The notes: generated by a model not told the origin, from the sequence alone. 64,000 nt of DNA from Clostridiaceae bacterium (GCA_016285645.1 JAEERC010000045.1:41961-105960); one strand, 5' to 3'; counted from the first letter of the stretch, positions 9,771-18,767 are shown. Made by a program: numbers and translations.

Positions 9771-10564
9771 TATTTGTCTCCCCCTTCCCTGCGAGGTCTG
9801 TTATTGTAACCGCCCTGACGGTTGTCGCGGCTGCCGTTTGCGCGGTTGTCGCGGTTTGCGGGACGGTTGCCGTTCTGACGGTCGCGGTTGAATCTGCGCG
9901 GACGGTCGTTTCTGCGTTCGCTGTTGCGGCTTTCGTGAAGGATTTCGCCTCTGTAAAGCCATACCTTAACGCCGATTCTGCCGTAAGTGGTTTTTGCCTC
10001 TGTGAAACCGTAGTCGATGTCGGCTCTGATTGTCTGAAGAGGAACAGTGCCTTCGTGACTGGTTTCGGTGCGGGCGATTTCAGCGCCGCCTACACGGCCG
10101 GAGAGCTGAATCTTGATGCCCTTTGCGCCTAACTGCATTGTGCGGCCGATTGCCTGCTTTACAGCGCGGCGGTAAGAAATTCTTCTTTCAAGCTGAGAAG
10201 CGATGTTCTCTGCTACGAGCTGTGCGTTTAAGTCGGGGCTCTTGATTTCAACGATGTTGATGGAAACTTCCTTGCCGCCGAGTTTGTTTGAGCAAACTTT
10301 CTTGAGCTTTTCGATTTCCTCACCGTTTCTGCCGATTACCATACCGGGCTTCGCACAGTGGATTGTGATATAGACACGCTTCGCGTCGCGTTCGATTTCT
10401 ACCTTGGGAACGCCTGCGCGGTTGAGAAGCTGGAGGAGATACTCGCGGAGATTGTAATCTTCAACAAGAATATCGCCGAACTTGTTGGGGTCTGCGTACC
10501 AACGAGATTCCCAGTTCTTAACAACGCCGATTCTTAAACCGGTAGGATTGATTTTCTGTCCCAT
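9770..10564 (-). CDS. rpsC: 30S ribosomal protein S3 with long Arg/Asn/Gly-rich tail
   Basis: mRNA-entry-channel protein with helicase activity. The 264 residues contain the KH domain ([16 protein letters not shown]) and the C-terminal S3 domain ending in [12 protein letters not shown]. About 50 further residues follow that are almost entirely R, N, G, D and P, with motifs such as [10 protein letters not shown] and [10 protein letters not shown]. Many bacterial S3 proteins end near residue 210-235, so this is an unusually long disordered basic tail. It probably contacts RNA; that is inference. Confidence 0.96.
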   Translation of the reverse strand: MGQKINPTGLRIGVVKNWESRWYADPNKFGDILVEDYNLREYLLQLLNRAGVPKVEIERDAKRVYITIHCAKPGMVIGRNGEEIEKLKKVCSNKLGGKEVSINIVEIKSPDLNAQLVAENIASQLERRISYRRAVKQAIGRTMQLGAKGIKIQLSGRVGGAEIARTETSHEGTVPLQTIRADIDYGFTEAKTTYGRIGVKVWLYRGEILHESRNSERRNDRPRRFNRDRQNGNRPANRDNRANGSRDNRQGGYNNRPRREGGDK

Positions 10565-10584
10565 TGTTTATTCTCCTCCTTCTC

Positions 10585-10950
10585 TTAGTCTTCTTTTTCC
10601 TTGAGCACAAGGGTGATGTGAGATGTTTTCTTGTTTATGCGGTTCGCTCTGCCCTGAGCTCTGGGTCTTATACGCTTGAGGGTGGGACCCTGGCCAACAT
10701 AGCACTCTGCGACATAGAGCTTGTCAACGTCCATATCGTAGTTGTTCTCTGCGTTGGCGATAGCGGAATTTAATAATTTAAGTAAAGGTTCGCACGCGGC
10801 CTTGGGCGTGTACTTGAGTATTGCCAATGCCTTATCTGCGGGCTGATTGCGGATTAAATCCAGAACAATCTGAACCTTGCGGGGAGCAATTCTTAAATAA
10901 GTAGCTTTTGCGGTTGCAACCGGTACTTCATTAATTGCTGCTTCTGACAT
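10585..10950 (-). CDS. rplV: 50S ribosomal protein L22
   Basis: Lines the exit tunnel with a long beta-hairpin. The 121 residues include [24 protein letters not shown] sequence near the start and the hairpin-region signature [18 protein letters not shown]. Normal length and position between rpsS and rpsC. Confidence 0.97.
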   Translation of the reverse strand: MSEAAINEVPVATAKATYLRIAPRKVQIVLDLIRNQPADKALAILKYTPKAACEPLLKLLNSAIANAENNYDMDVDKLYVAECYVGQGPTLKRIRPRAQGRANRINKKTSHITLVLKEKED

Positions 10951-10972
10951 TTATATACACTCCTTTCGCCGA

Positions 10973-11251
10973 TTATTTGGAATTGGATGTTTTTGAACCT
11001 GCATGACCTTTGAAAGTTCTTGTAGGTGCAAACTCGCCGAGCTTATGACCGACCATATCTTCTGTTACATATACGGGAACATGCTTGCGACCGTCATGAA
11101 CAGCGAATGTGTGACCGACAAAAGCAGGGAAGATTGTGGAGGAACGGCTCCAGGTCTTGAGGACCATCTTCTCGCCGGTTTCGTTCATTTTTTCGACTCT
11201 TTCGAGCAACTTGGGTTGCACGAACGGTCCTTTTTTAACGCTTCTGCCCAT
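10973..11251 (-). CDS. rpsS: 30S ribosomal protein S19
   Basis: Head protein that partners S13. The 92 residues start [19 protein letters not shown] and carry the signature [20 protein letters not shown] and [12 protein letters not shown]. It lies between rplB and rplV as usual. Confidence 0.98.
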   Translation of the reverse strand: MGRSVKKGPFVQPKLLERVEKMNETGEKMVLKTWSRSSTIFPAFVGHTFAVHDGRKHVPVYVTEDMVGHKLGEFAPTRTFKGHAGSKTSNSK

Positions 11252-11272
11252 TATCTTCTGCTCCTTTCTCGA

Positions 11273-12106
11273 TTACTTGTCATTACGGCGTTTAACGATT
11301 AATTTATCGGAAGCCTTCTTATGCTTTCTGGTCTTGTAACCGAGAGCGGGCTTGCCCCAGGGGGTAACAGGGCCGGGACGGCCGATCGGGGATTTGCCTT
11401 CGCCGCCGCCGTGGGGGTGGTCGTTCGGGTTCATGACTGAACCGCGGACTGTAGGTCTCCAGCCCATGTTGCGTTTGCGGCCTGCTTTACCGATTTTAAC
11501 GTTTTCGTGGTCAAGGTTGCCTACCACGCCGATTGTCGCCATGCAGTTGATGGGGACGTTGCGGAGTTCGCCTGAGGGAAGACGGAGAAGAGCGTAGATG
11601 CCCTCTTTCGCCATAAGCTGCGCGCTGTTGCCCGCCGCTCTTGCAAGCTGGCCGCCTCTGCCGGGGGTAAGTTCAACATTGTGTACGACGGTACCTACCG
11701 GGATGTTTGTAAGGGGAAGCGCGTTGCCGGGTTTGATATCCGCCGCGGTGCCTGCGATAACTGTGTCGCCGACTTTTAATCCGTCGGGATAAAGGATGTA
11801 GCTCTTTTCGCCGTCTTCATACTGAATAAGCGAAATGAAAGCTGAACGGTTGGGGTCGTATTCGATGGTTTTGACTTCTGCCGGAACATCGAACTTTGAG
11901 CGCTTGAAGTCGATTATACGATACTTCCTGCGGTTTCCGCCGCCGCGGTGGCGGACGGTGATTCTTCCGTAGCTGTTGCGGCCGGAGTTCTTCTTGACTG
12001 ATGTAAGAAGACTTCTTTCGGGAGCGACTTTTGAAAGCCCGGAATAATCCGTAACCGACATATTACGTCTGCCGTTACCTGTCGGGTTATAAAATCTGAT
12101 TGACAT
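11273..12106 (-). CDS. rplB: 50S ribosomal protein L2
   Basis: Essential protein near the peptidyl transferase centre. The 277 residues begin [18 protein letters not shown], contain [17 protein letters not shown], and end with the signature [16 protein letters not shown] and the basic tail. An 88-base structured gap separates it from rplW, whereas most genes of this operon lie 0-30 bases apart. Confidence 0.98.
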   Translation of the reverse strand: MSIRFYNPTGNGRRNMSVTDYSGLSKVAPERSLLTSVKKNSGRNSYGRITVRHRGGGNRRKYRIIDFKRSKFDVPAEVKTIEYDPNRSAFISLIQYEDGEKSYILYPDGLKVGDTVIAGTAADIKPGNALPLTNIPVGTVVHNVELTPGRGGQLARAAGNSAQLMAKEGIYALLRLPSGELRNVPINCMATIGVVGNLDHENVKIGKAGRKRNMGWRPTVRGSVMNPNDHPHGGGEGKSPIGRPGPVTPWGKPALGYKTRKHKKASDKLIVKRRNDK

Positions 12107-12194
12107 TTTTTCACTCTCCTGTCAGGCGGCTTTGCGGAGCATGTCAGTCTCCATACCTCGCCGCCGGAATTTCTGCCTTGCGGCAGCCGGTTAA
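12107..12194 (-). other. Structured intergenic element between rplW and rplB
   Basis: Read on the minus strand, this 88-base gap folds by eye into nested stems. GGCGGC at 12160-12165 pairs with GCCGCC at 12125-12130 and encloses GGAG/CTCC. On the other side CTGCC-GCAA-GGCAG (12173-12186) forms a GNRA-type tetraloop hairpin flanked by CCGG/CCGG. No run of T follows, so it is not a plain terminator. It could modulate rplB and downstream expression or be an RNA-processing site; that is inference. Confidence 0.45.
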
Positions 12195-12491
12195 TTACAT
12201 AAGACCGTCGAAGAACTCGATTGTCTTGGAATCCGCTGTAAGGGTAACAATCGCCTTTTTCCAGGATGATGTGTAGCCCTGATACATACCGTATCTGCGG
12301 AGTTTGCCTTTGCAGTTGACTGTGTTGACCTTTTTGACTTTTACGCCGAAAAGTTTTTCAACGGCGTTGGCAATTTCTATCTTGTTGGCGTCCTTGGCAA
12401 CTTCGAAGGAATACTTCTTGTCTGCCATGCCGTCCATGCTCGCCTCAGAAATGATGGGGCGGATGATAATATCCTGTGCTAACTTACTCAT
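12195..12491 (-). CDS. rplW: 50S ribosomal protein L23
   Basis: Exit-tunnel protein and docking site for trigger factor and SRP. The 98 residues include [12 protein letters not shown], the family segment [20 protein letters not shown] and [17 protein letters not shown]. It overlaps rplD by four bases (ATGA), indicating translational coupling. Confidence 0.97.
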   Translation of the reverse strand: MSKLAQDIIIRPIISEASMDGMADKKYSFEVAKDANKIEIANAVEKLFGVKVKKVNTVNCKGKLRRYGMYQGYTSSWKKAIVTLTADSKTIEFFDGLM

Positions 12492-13111
12492 GCATAAACC
12501 TCCTCAATCTTGCTGATGGCATCCTTGAGGACCACGACTGTGTCGCAGTTGAGGATATCATAAACGTTAAGAGTTGAAACAAGAGTGGTCTTTACACCTG
12601 CGATATTGCGCGCGCTTCTGTAGATAACATCGTTCTTTTCGGGAAGTACGATAAGCACTTTTTTGCCGATGTTGAGCGCCTTGACCATATCCGCAACGGT
12701 CTTTGTTTTGATTTCGTCAAGCTTGAGCTCGTTGAGAACGATCATTTCGTCGTCCGCGAGTTTAGCCGAGAAAGCGGATTTCATAGCGAGGCGTCTTACC
12801 TTCTTGTTTACGGATTTGACATAGTCGCGGGGCTTGGGGCCGTGAGCGATGCCGCCGTGATACCACTGGGGCGCTCTTGTTGAGCCCTGTCTTGCGCGGC
12901 CTGTGCCCTTCTGTCTCCAGGGCTTCTTGCCGCCGCCGCTGACTTCGGAACGCGTAAGGGTAGATTGTGTGCCCTGGCGCTGATTCGCAAGATAACTTAC
13001 CACGCAGAGATGCATCGCGGGGATATTGGGTGTAACACCGAATATGTTTTCCGAAACTTCCATTGTGTCAAGTTTCTTACCTGTCATGTCATATACTGAT
13101 ACGTTAGGCAT
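12488..13111 (-). CDS. rplD: 50S ribosomal protein L4
   Basis: Early-assembly protein with a loop in the exit tunnel; in E. coli L4 also represses the S10 operon through its leader. The 207 residues show [20 protein letters not shown] and [19 protein letters not shown], the tunnel loop. Whether it regulates this operon is open, but the long structured leader at 14136-14449 would be the target. Confidence 0.97.
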   Translation of the reverse strand: MPNVSVYDMTGKKLDTMEVSENIFGVTPNIPAMHLCVVSYLANQRQGTQSTLTRSEVSGGGKKPWRQKGTGRARQGSTRAPQWYHGGIAHGPKPRDYVKSVNKKVRRLAMKSAFSAKLADDEMIVLNELKLDEIKTKTVADMVKALNIGKKVLIVLPEKNDVIYRSARNIAGVKTTLVSTLNVYDILNCDTVVVLKDAISKIEEVYA

Positions 13112-13125
13112 TCTCTACTCCTCCT

Positions 13126-13761
13126 TTACGCTTTTTTAACAGCATCGCGGATAAGGACTATTCCGCCCTTGGGGCCGGGAACAGCGCCCTTAACGGCGAT
13201 GAGATTGTTTTCTGCGTCAACCTTGATAACATCAAGATTCTGGATGGTTACTCTTTCGCAACCGAGATGACCTGCAAGTTTCTTTCCCTTGTACACTCTT
13301 GAAGGGTCTGAGCAGGCGCCCAGTGAACCTGCGTGTCTTGCGACGGGGCCGGTACCGTGGGATTCCTTGAGTCTTGCGAAACCCCATCTTTTGATTGAGC
13401 CGGCTGTGCCTTTACCTTTGCTGGTGCCGGTAACGTCTACCTTTTCGCCCGAGGCAAAGATGTCCGCCTTGATTGTGTCGCCGAGATTCATTGCCGACAT
13501 GTCGTCGAGTCTGAACTCTTTAAGTGTTTTCTTGGGAGCGGTGTCCGCCTTCTTGAAGTGACCTGCAAGGGGCTTGGATACACGCTGAACCTTAATGTCG
13601 CCGAAGCCCAGCTGAACAGCTTCGTAGCCGTCGTTCTCAACTGTCTTCTTCATTACGACGTTGCAAGGACCTGCTTCGATAACGGTTACGGGAACTGCGT
13701 TGCCCTTGTCATCGAAAATCTGGGTCATGCCGAGTTTTTTGCCGATGATTGCTTTCTGCAT
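13126..13761 (-). CDS. rplC: 50S ribosomal protein L3
   Basis: Early-assembly protein reaching towards the peptidyl transferase centre. The 211 residues begin MQKAIIGKKLGMTQIFDD and contain GTSKGKGTAGSIKRWGFARL and the signature HGTGPVARHAGSLGACSDPS. The 62-base gap to rpsJ holds a small GTTGG/CCAAC hairpin. Confidence 0.97.
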   Translation of the reverse strand: MQKAIIGKKLGMTQIFDDKGNAVPVTVIEAGPCNVVMKKTVENDGYEAVQLGFGDIKVQRVSKPLAGHFKKADTAPKKTLKEFRLDDMSAMNLGDTIKADIFASGEKVDVTGTSKGKGTAGSIKRWGFARLKESHGTGPVARHAGSLGACSDPSRVYKGKKLAGHLGCERVTIQNLDVIKVDAENNLIAVKGAVPGPKGGIVLIRDAVKKA

Positions 13762-13823
13762 TTAATGCTTTCCTCCTTTAGGTTATTGGTTGGTCTGGCC
13801 AACTTGACCTGCTTAACGCAAAA

Positions 13824-14135
13824 TCAAAGTTTAATTTCGATTTCTACGCCTGCGGGAAGCTCAAGACCCGTCAGCGCTTCAACTGTTTTGGATGAAGGTC
13901 TGATGATGTCGATAAGCCTTTTGTGTGTGCGCTGTTCGAACTGCTCGCGGGAGTCCTTGTATTTGTGGACTGCGCGAAGAATGGTGACTACTTCTTTTTC
14001 TGTGGGCAGCGGAACGGGTCCCGATACCTGTGCACCTGTTCTTTTCGCGGTTTCTACGATAGTCTCCGCAGCCTTGTCAACAAGGTTGTGGTCGTAGCCC
14101 TTGAGTCTGATTCTGATTTTCCCTTTGACTGCCAT
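13824..14135 (-). CDS. rpsJ: 30S ribosomal protein S10
   Basis: First gene of the operon and also NusE, a transcription antitermination factor. The 103 residues contain [36 protein letters not shown] and the S10 signature around [20 protein letters not shown]. Its ribosome site AAGGAGGCG is strong. All ribosomal genes to the left are read in the same direction from the promoter beyond its leader. Confidence 0.98.
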   Translation of the reverse strand: MAVKGKIRIRLKGYDHNLVDKAAETIVETAKRTGAQVSGPVPLPTEKEVVTILRAVHKYKDSREQFEQRTHKRLIDIIRPSSKTVEALTGLELPAGVEIEIKL

Positions 14136-14449
14136 TTGAACGCCTCCTTAAAATTTGGCGGGCTTGCTGAAAATTACTACACTGTGCCGGGTGTTTCATC
14201 CACCCCGTTTTTAAAATCCGGAAATCAGCATATTTCCGGGTGCGGTAATTTTTCTGTACGGTGCCGGCACGCAGTGCTGCCCGGGAACGGCAGACTGCTT
14301 ACAAGCACAATCGCCCGGTTTAAAATCGGACATACTCCGCAGAAATTCCCCGTCTCGACGGACGGCCACCTCCTGCATCATCGCATATCATTACGCGGTG
14401 CCGGCCCGGGTTAAAAGGGCATAGTTATACCCTTGGGTCGCACGCGTGC
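14136..14449 (-). promoter_or_regulatory. 5' leader of the S10 operon with paired elements
   Basis: About 310 bases lie between the promoter and rpsJ and hold no convincing gene. On the minus strand a perfect 8-bp hairpin CCGGAAAT/ATTTCCGG (14218-14239) sits inside a second stem in which AAAATTAC (around 14245-14252) faces GTAATTTT (around 14170-14177). Further upstream are GC-rich palindromes such as GTGCCGGCAC. S10 leaders in many bacteria bind L4 for feedback control; whether this one does is inference. Confidence 0.55.
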
Positions 14450-14455
14450 TTATGT

Positions 14456-14484
14456 ATAATATCACAAGGGTTTTCAAAATGCAA
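14456..14484 (-). promoter_or_regulatory. Sigma-A promoter of the S10 ribosomal operon
   Basis: On the minus strand TTGCAT (14479-14484) and TATTAT (14456-14461) are separated by exactly 17 bases. Transcription would start near 14449 and read the leader and rpsJ. No other promoter this good lies between here and the divergent gene at 14788. Confidence 0.75.
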
Positions 14485-14682
14485 GTGTTTTTTTTATTTT
14501 TCCGCGATTTTTTTGAAAGCCCGAATTGCCCGAAATAAAAGGGTTTTCGATTCAAAACGCACCCGCGCGTTTCACGCCGCTTCAAAAGCACATATATATA
14601 TGGTATAAAATATATAATATATAGTGGTCTTCTCTTCCTTGTCCGACTATATGTTGATTTTCTTTTCAGGAACATTTTTTGT

Positions 14683-14711
14683 TTGAAATCGGCGTAAATC
14701 TGTAGTATAAT
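14683..14711 (+). promoter_or_regulatory. Sigma-A promoter of the secreted hydrolase gene
   Basis: TTGAAA (14683-14688) and TATAAT (14706-14711) with a 17-base spacer, predicted start near 14718. It drives the gene at 14788 and diverges from the ribosomal operon promoter. Confidence 0.75.
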
Positions 14712-14722
14712 GTCCGCATAGA

Positions 14723-14766
14723 GGCAAAAATTTTTTTAAAAAATTTTAAAAATTTTTGTTTTTGCC
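14723..14766 (+). repeat. AT-rich palindrome in the 5' leader of the hydrolase gene
   Basis: GGCAAAAA (14723-14730) and TTTTTGCC (14759-14766) are perfect inverted arms. The 28 bases between are only A, T and one G, and can extend the stem. It begins a few bases after the predicted transcript start and ends six bases before the GGAAGGAG ribosome site, so it would form a 5'-end hairpin in the mRNA. It could stabilise the message; inference. Confidence 0.6.
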
Positions 14767-14787
14767 GTCACGGAAGGAGTTTTTTCA

Positions 14788-16311
14788 ATGAAAAACCGAA
14801 CCGCAAAAGGTATTATTGCCGTTTTTCTCGCGCTCGTTCTTCTGGCAGCGCCCGTGCTCGCCTGTATGGCGAACGCCTATGAGGCGACTGTTCCGACAAT
14901 TGAAATGCGCGGCTTTATGAGTTCGACAATCTACGCCGTGGAAAACGACCCCGAGAGCGAACAGCTCTGGCCGCCGACCACGGATAAAATCCTCGGACTT
15001 GTCAAAAACATTCTGGGCCCGCTCGCGAAGCTCAGCGTAAACCGCGACTGGGACGCCTTCGCCTATGTGCTCGCGGGTGAAGTGAACAATATGCTCGGCG
15101 ACCTTTGGCTCGACAACAACGGCGATTTACCCGACAACAGCGGCGTTTATATGCCCTACCCCGCCGAGGACGAGGTTGTTAAAGACGGCGAATACGAGTT
15201 TGTTTTCGACTGGAGAATAGACCCCTACGAAGCCGCCGCCGGTCTCAACGATTTTGTTCAGTACATCCTCGAAGCGTCGGGCAGCGACAAGGTAAACATC
15301 ATCTGCCACAGTTACGCGGGCATTGTCGTGACCTGCTATTTGGAGGAGTACGGCTGCGACGCGGTCAGGAGCGTGTGCTACAACTCCACCGCCGTTTACG
15401 GCGCGGGCTTTACTAAAGATATTATCAGGGGCAAGCTCTTTGTGGGCGGCGATTCCGCGCTTTCCGGCTCGGGAGCCGAATCGGTCATCGCCTACCTTCT
15501 CGGCGCTTTTTCAAACAATCAGTACGCAACAATAATCGACACGGTTATTGATATGGTCTCAAAAGCGGGGCTTATGGATTTCCTGTCGAATTTCCTCAAC
15601 AAACTGCTTCTCAATTCAAGCGACATCCTTTACAAGGAGAGCGTCGCTCCCCTGTTCGGTCTCTGGCCCGCAATCTGGGCGATGATTCCCGACGAGGATT
15701 TCGAGGAGGGTCTCGACTACATTTTCAACGATGTTCTTGCCGACACGGGCGAGGATTACTCGGGACTTTTTGAGAAGATTGACCACTACACCGAAAGCGT
15801 GCGCGAAAAGCGCGAGGATGTTCTCAACACAATAAACGACAACTGCAATTTCTATGTTATATCGCGCTACGGCTACTCCGCCCTGCCGCTGACCACCTCC
15901 TGGCACACGATGACGGACGGCGTGCTTGACACCAAGGCGACCTCCTTCGGAGCCACGGTTTCCGACTATGATGTAACAGACCTTTTCGAGGTCACAAACG
16001 AGTATATCTCGCCCAACGGGCAGATTGACGCGTCAACCTGTCTCTTCCCCGAGCAAACCTGGTTTATCAGAAGCGCCTCGCACATACAGCACTTCCCCGA
16101 TATCCAGAAACTGGCAAAAGAACTTGTGTGCTATGACGGTCAGGCGACGGTTGAAACCTTTGAGCAGTACCCGCGTTTTATGTATTACAGCGCCGCTACG
16201 GATTCGCTCATCGCCGACCCGGGCATTTCCGCGCCGATGACTTTCATTCAGAAATTCGTTGAGTTCTTCAAGGAATTTTTCGCGCTTATCTTTTCAATTT
16301 TCAAGAAATAA
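14788..16311 (+). CDS. Secreted alpha/beta hydrolase (lipase-like), paralog of the 29356 gene
   Basis: Predicted extracytoplasmic hydrolase of 507 residues. Residues 1-30 form a Sec signal peptide (MKNRTAKGIIAVFLALVLLA, cleavage likely after ANA). The nucleophile elbow is CHSYAG at 173-178 with Ser175, a variant of GHSxG. A block near the C-terminus (DASTC, two residues, P, two residues, TWF) recurs in the lipase at 29356-31266, as does a PxIWxxxPxxxxEE-like block, so the two are paralogs. The chain ends with a hydrophobic segment, FVEFFKEFFALIFSIFKK, which could hold the protein at the membrane. It has its own promoter and terminator. The substrate is unknown; lipid or ester is a guess from the fold. 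Confidence 0.75.
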   Translation: MKNRTAKGIIAVFLALVLLAAPVLACMANAYEATVPTIEMRGFMSSTIYAVENDPESEQLWPPTTDKILGLVKNILGPLAKLSVNRDWDAFAYVLAGEVNNMLGDLWLDNNGDLPDNSGVYMPYPAEDEVVKDGEYEFVFDWRIDPYEAAAGLNDFVQYILEASGSDKVNIICHSYAGIVVTCYLEEYGCDAVRSVCYNSTAVYGAGFTKDIIRGKLFVGGDSALSGSGAESVIAYLLGAFSNNQYATIIDTVIDMVSKAGLMDFLSNFLNKLLLNSSDILYKESVAPLFGLWPAIWAMIPDEDFEEGLDYIFNDVLADTGEDYSGLFEKIDHYTESVREKREDVLNTINDNCNFYVISRYGYSALPLTTSWHTMTDGVLDTKATSFGATVSDYDVTDLFEVTNEYISPNGQIDASTCLFPEQTWFIRSASHIQHFPDIQKLAKELVCYDGQATVETFEQYPRFMYYSAATDSLIADPGISAPMTFIQKFVEFFKEFFALIFSIFKK

Positions 16312-16329
16312 CAAAGCATAATAAACAGA

Positions 16330-16360
16330 GGAGTCCTCACGGACTCCTTTTGTTTTTCTT
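16330..16360 (+). terminator. Terminator of the secreted hydrolase gene
   Basis: GGAGTCC-TCAC-GGACTCC stem (16330-16347) followed by TTTTGTTTTT. It lies 19 bases after the stop codon. Confidence 0.85.
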
Positions 16361-16391
16361 TTATTTATTATATACAAACATATTATATTAA

Positions 16392-16412
16392 TATTGTAAA
16401 GATTTTACAATA
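16392..16412. promoter_or_regulatory. 21-bp inverted repeat upstream of purB (candidate operator)
   Basis: TATTGTAAA-GAT-TTTACAATA has perfect 9-bp arms and a 3-base centre. It sits just upstream of the expected -35 of the purB promoter. A repeat with the same architecture (arms xTTGTAAA, 3-base centre) lies at 59092-59112. No T run follows, so a protein-binding site is likelier than a terminator. Confidence 0.5.
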
Positions 16413-16442
16413 AAACTTCTTTATTTTTCCGGGCTTAAATGA

Positions 16443-16448
16443 TATAAT
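16443..16448 (+). promoter_or_regulatory. -10 element of the purB-purC operon
   Basis: TATAAT 30 bases before the purB ATG; the -35 is weak (TTTATT-like at 17 bases). The leader would be only about 24 bases, which excludes a purine riboswitch between promoter and gene. Confidence 0.6.
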
Positions 16449-16478
16449 ATTTTTACAATTTTTATAAGGAGCGGGAAT

Positions 16479-17912
16479 ATGGCACACGACACCTATCAGA
16501 GCCCACTTTGCTCTCGCTATTCAAGCGACGAGATGAAAAAGATTTTCTCGGACGACACCAAGTTTTCCACCTGGCGCAAGCTCTGGATTGCCCTCGCCAA
16601 AAGCGAGAAAGCCCTCGGTCTTGACATCACGGACGAACAGATTGCCGAAATGGAGGCGAACATTTACAACATCGATTACGAAGCAGCCGCGAAATATGAG
16701 AGCGAGCTTCGCCACGATGTTATGGCGCACATTCACGCCTTCGGCGACATCTGCCCCAAGGCGATGCCTATTATCCACCTGGGCGCCACCTCCTGCTATG
16801 TCGGCGACAACACGGATATAATCCAGATGAGGGCGGCTCTTCGGTTAATCCGCAAAAAACTCGTAAACTGCATAAGCGCGGTGGCGGATTTTGCCGAAAA
16901 ATACAAGGATCAGCCGACTCTCGCCTTCACGCATTTTCAGGCGGCTCAGCCCACAACCGTAGGCAAGCGCGCCACTCTCTGGCTTCAGGATCTCATGCTC
17001 GACCTTGAGAGCGTGGAGTTCCGCCTCAACAATTTAAAACTGCTCGGCTGCAAGGGCACCACCGGCACGGGCGCGAGCTTTCTCGCCCTGTTTGACGGCG
17101 ACTATGAAAAGGTAAAAAAACTTGAAATGCTCATAGCCGAACAGATGGGGTTTGACTCGGTTTATCCCGTATCCGGTCAGACCTACACCCGCAAGAACGA
17201 CTTTGATGTTGTCAGCGTGCTTTGCGGAATAGCGCAGAGCGCCACAAAGTTCTCAAACGACACCCGCCTGCTCTCACACCTCAAGGAATTTGACGAGCCG
17301 TTTGAGTCAAAGCAGGTCGGTTCCTCCGCGATGGCTTATAAACGCAACCCGATGCGCAGCGAAAGAATCGCCTCGCTCTCGCGCTATGTTATAGCCGACA
17401 TTATCAATCCCGCGATCACAGCGAGCGCGCAGTGGTTTGAGAGAACCCTCGACGACTCGGCAAACAAGCGTATTTCCGTGCCCGAGGCATTCCTTGCCGT
17501 TGACGCCGTGCTGAGCCTTTATATAAATGTCATCACGGGCGGCACGATTTACCCGAAGGTGTGCGAAAAGCATCTGCTTGAGGAACTGCCCTATATGGCA
17601 ACCGAAAATATACTTATGCACTGCGTTGCGAAGGGCGGCGACCGTCAGGCGCTTCACGAGGCGATAAGAGAGCACTCCGTAGCCGTGACGAAAGAGATCA
17701 AATTAAACGGCTCGAACAACGACCTCCTTGACCGCATCCTTAACGATGAGCGCTTCGGTCTCACGAAGGAGGAACTTGACGAGATAGTTGACCCGCGCAA
17801 ATTCACGGGCTGCGCTCCCCTGCAGACCGAGGACTACCTCAACAACTATGTTCGCCCCGCTCTTGAGGAGCGCAAAGAACTTCTGGGATACAACGCTGTT
17901 GTAACGGTTTAA
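16479..17912 (+). CDS. purB: Adenylosuccinate lyase
   Basis: Cleaves adenylosuccinate to AMP and SAICAR to AICAR in purine synthesis; a cytosolic homotetramer. The 477 residues show the fumarase/aspartase superfamily signature GSSAMAYKRNPMRSE, the substrate-binding HLGATSCYVGDN and THFQAAQPTTVGKR. The length matches the long clostridial/eukaryote-like PurB form. The start has a clean AAGGAGCGGG site. purC follows after 31 bases, so the two form an operon apart from any larger pur cluster. Confidence 0.96.
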   Translation: MAHDTYQSPLCSRYSSDEMKKIFSDDTKFSTWRKLWIALAKSEKALGLDITDEQIAEMEANIYNIDYEAAAKYESELRHDVMAHIHAFGDICPKAMPIIHLGATSCYVGDNTDIIQMRAALRLIRKKLVNCISAVADFAEKYKDQPTLAFTHFQAAQPTTVGKRATLWLQDLMLDLESVEFRLNNLKLLGCKGTTGTGASFLALFDGDYEKVKKLEMLIAEQMGFDSVYPVSGQTYTRKNDFDVVSVLCGIAQSATKFSNDTRLLSHLKEFDEPFESKQVGSSAMAYKRNPMRSERIASLSRYVIADIINPAITASAQWFERTLDDSANKRISVPEAFLAVDAVLSLYINVITGGTIYPKVCEKHLLEELPYMATENILMHCVAKGGDRQALHEAIREHSVAVTKEIKLNGSNNDLLDRILNDERFGLTKEELDEIVDPRKFTGCAPLQTEDYLNNYVRPALEERKELLGYNAVVTV

Positions 17913-17943
17913 ATAAAACATCAATATAAAAGGAGAAAAGACA

Positions 17944-18660
17944 ATGGAACTTACAAAACAGGCGCAGATGTACGAAGGCAAAGCCAAAAAGGTCTACGCG
18001 ACCGAGGACGACAACTATGTTATCGTTTCCTATAAGGACGACGCCACAGCGCTCGACGGTCTCAAAAAGGGCACAATCTCGGGCAAGGGCGTTATCAACA
18101 ACAAGATGAGCAATTACCTTATGCAGATTCTCGAAAAAGAGGGCGTAGCCACCCATTTCGTAAAGGAAATCAACGAGAGAGACACCATAGTCAAAAAGGT
18201 TTCCATAGTTCCCCTTGAGGTTATAATCCGCAACATTTCCGCGGGCCATTTCGCTCAGCGCTACGGCGTTGAGGAGGGCATTGTTTTTGCCGAGCCGACA
18301 ATTGAGTTCTCCTACAAAAACGACGACCTTCACGACCCGCTCCTCAACTCCTACCACGCTCTCGCGCTCGGGCTCGCCACAAAAGAGGAAATCGAGCTTA
18401 TCAAGTCAATGGCGTTCAAGGTAAACGAAGTGCTCAAGGCGTTCTTCCTCAATATCGGCGTTAAACTTGTTGACTTCAAACTTGAGTTCGGCAAAACAGC
18501 CGACGGCACAATCGTTCTCGCCGACGAAATCTCGCCCGACACCTGTCGCTTCTGGGACGCAGAGACAAACGAGAAACTCGACAAGGACCGTTTCCGCCGC
18601 GATATGGGCGGTGTTGAAGACGCCTACACCGAAATTTTCGGCAGAGTTATGAAGGATTGA
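17944..18660 (+). CDS. purC: SAICAR synthetase (phosphoribosylaminoimidazole-succinocarboxamide synthase)
   Basis: ATP-dependent ligation of aspartate to CAIR, the step just before the SAICAR-cleaving step of PurB. The 238 residues are full length. Family motifs are present: YEGKAKKVYAT, EVIIRNISAGHFAQRYG, LVDFKLEFGK and ADEISPDTCRFWD. The ribosome site AAAGGAGAAA is strong. A terminator follows at 18689, closing the purB-purC unit. Confidence 0.97.
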   Translation: MELTKQAQMYEGKAKKVYATEDDNYVIVSYKDDATALDGLKKGTISGKGVINNKMSNYLMQILEKEGVATHFVKEINERDTIVKKVSIVPLEVIIRNISAGHFAQRYGVEEGIVFAEPTIEFSYKNDDLHDPLLNSYHALALGLATKEEIELIKSMAFKVNEVLKAFFLNIGVKLVDFKLEFGKTADGTIVLADEISPDTCRFWDAETNEKLDKDRFRRDMGGVEDAYTEIFGRVMKD

Positions 18661-18688
18661 GTTCCGAAAAATCGCAAAATGAATCATA

Positions 18689-18721
18689 CTGCCCGCGATG
18701 CCCGCGGGCAGTGTTTTTTTT
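18689..18721 (+). terminator. Terminator of purB-purC
   Basis: Perfect 9-bp stem CTGCCCGCG/CGCGGGCAG with a 5-base loop, followed by TGTTTTTTTT. Confidence 0.9.
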
Positions 18722-18739
18722 AACCAATGTCGGTTTTTC

Positions 18740-18767
18740 TTGCAAAATAAAAAATCCGTGATATAAT
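18740..18767 (+). promoter_or_regulatory. Promoter of the MATE transporter gene
   Basis: TTGCAA (18740-18745), 16-base spacer, TATAAT (18762-18767). The GTG start at 18800 lies about 25 bases past the predicted transcript start. Confidence 0.7.

Noticed and set aside
14391..14675. 94-codon minus-strand frame upstream of the S10 promoter
   Set aside because: It spans the S10 promoter and AT-rich spacer, has no ribosome site and reads as low-complexity basic sequence.
16392..16412. Rex, GlnR/TnrA or BirA box at the 21-bp inverted repeat
   Set aside because: Arm sequence and centre length do not fit: Rex needs TTGTTAA-N4-TTAACAA, GlnR/TnrA needs a 7-base centre, BirA a much longer one.
16412..16478. 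Purine riboswitch upstream of purB
   Set aside because: The -10 lies only 30 bases before the ATG, so the leader is too short to hold one.
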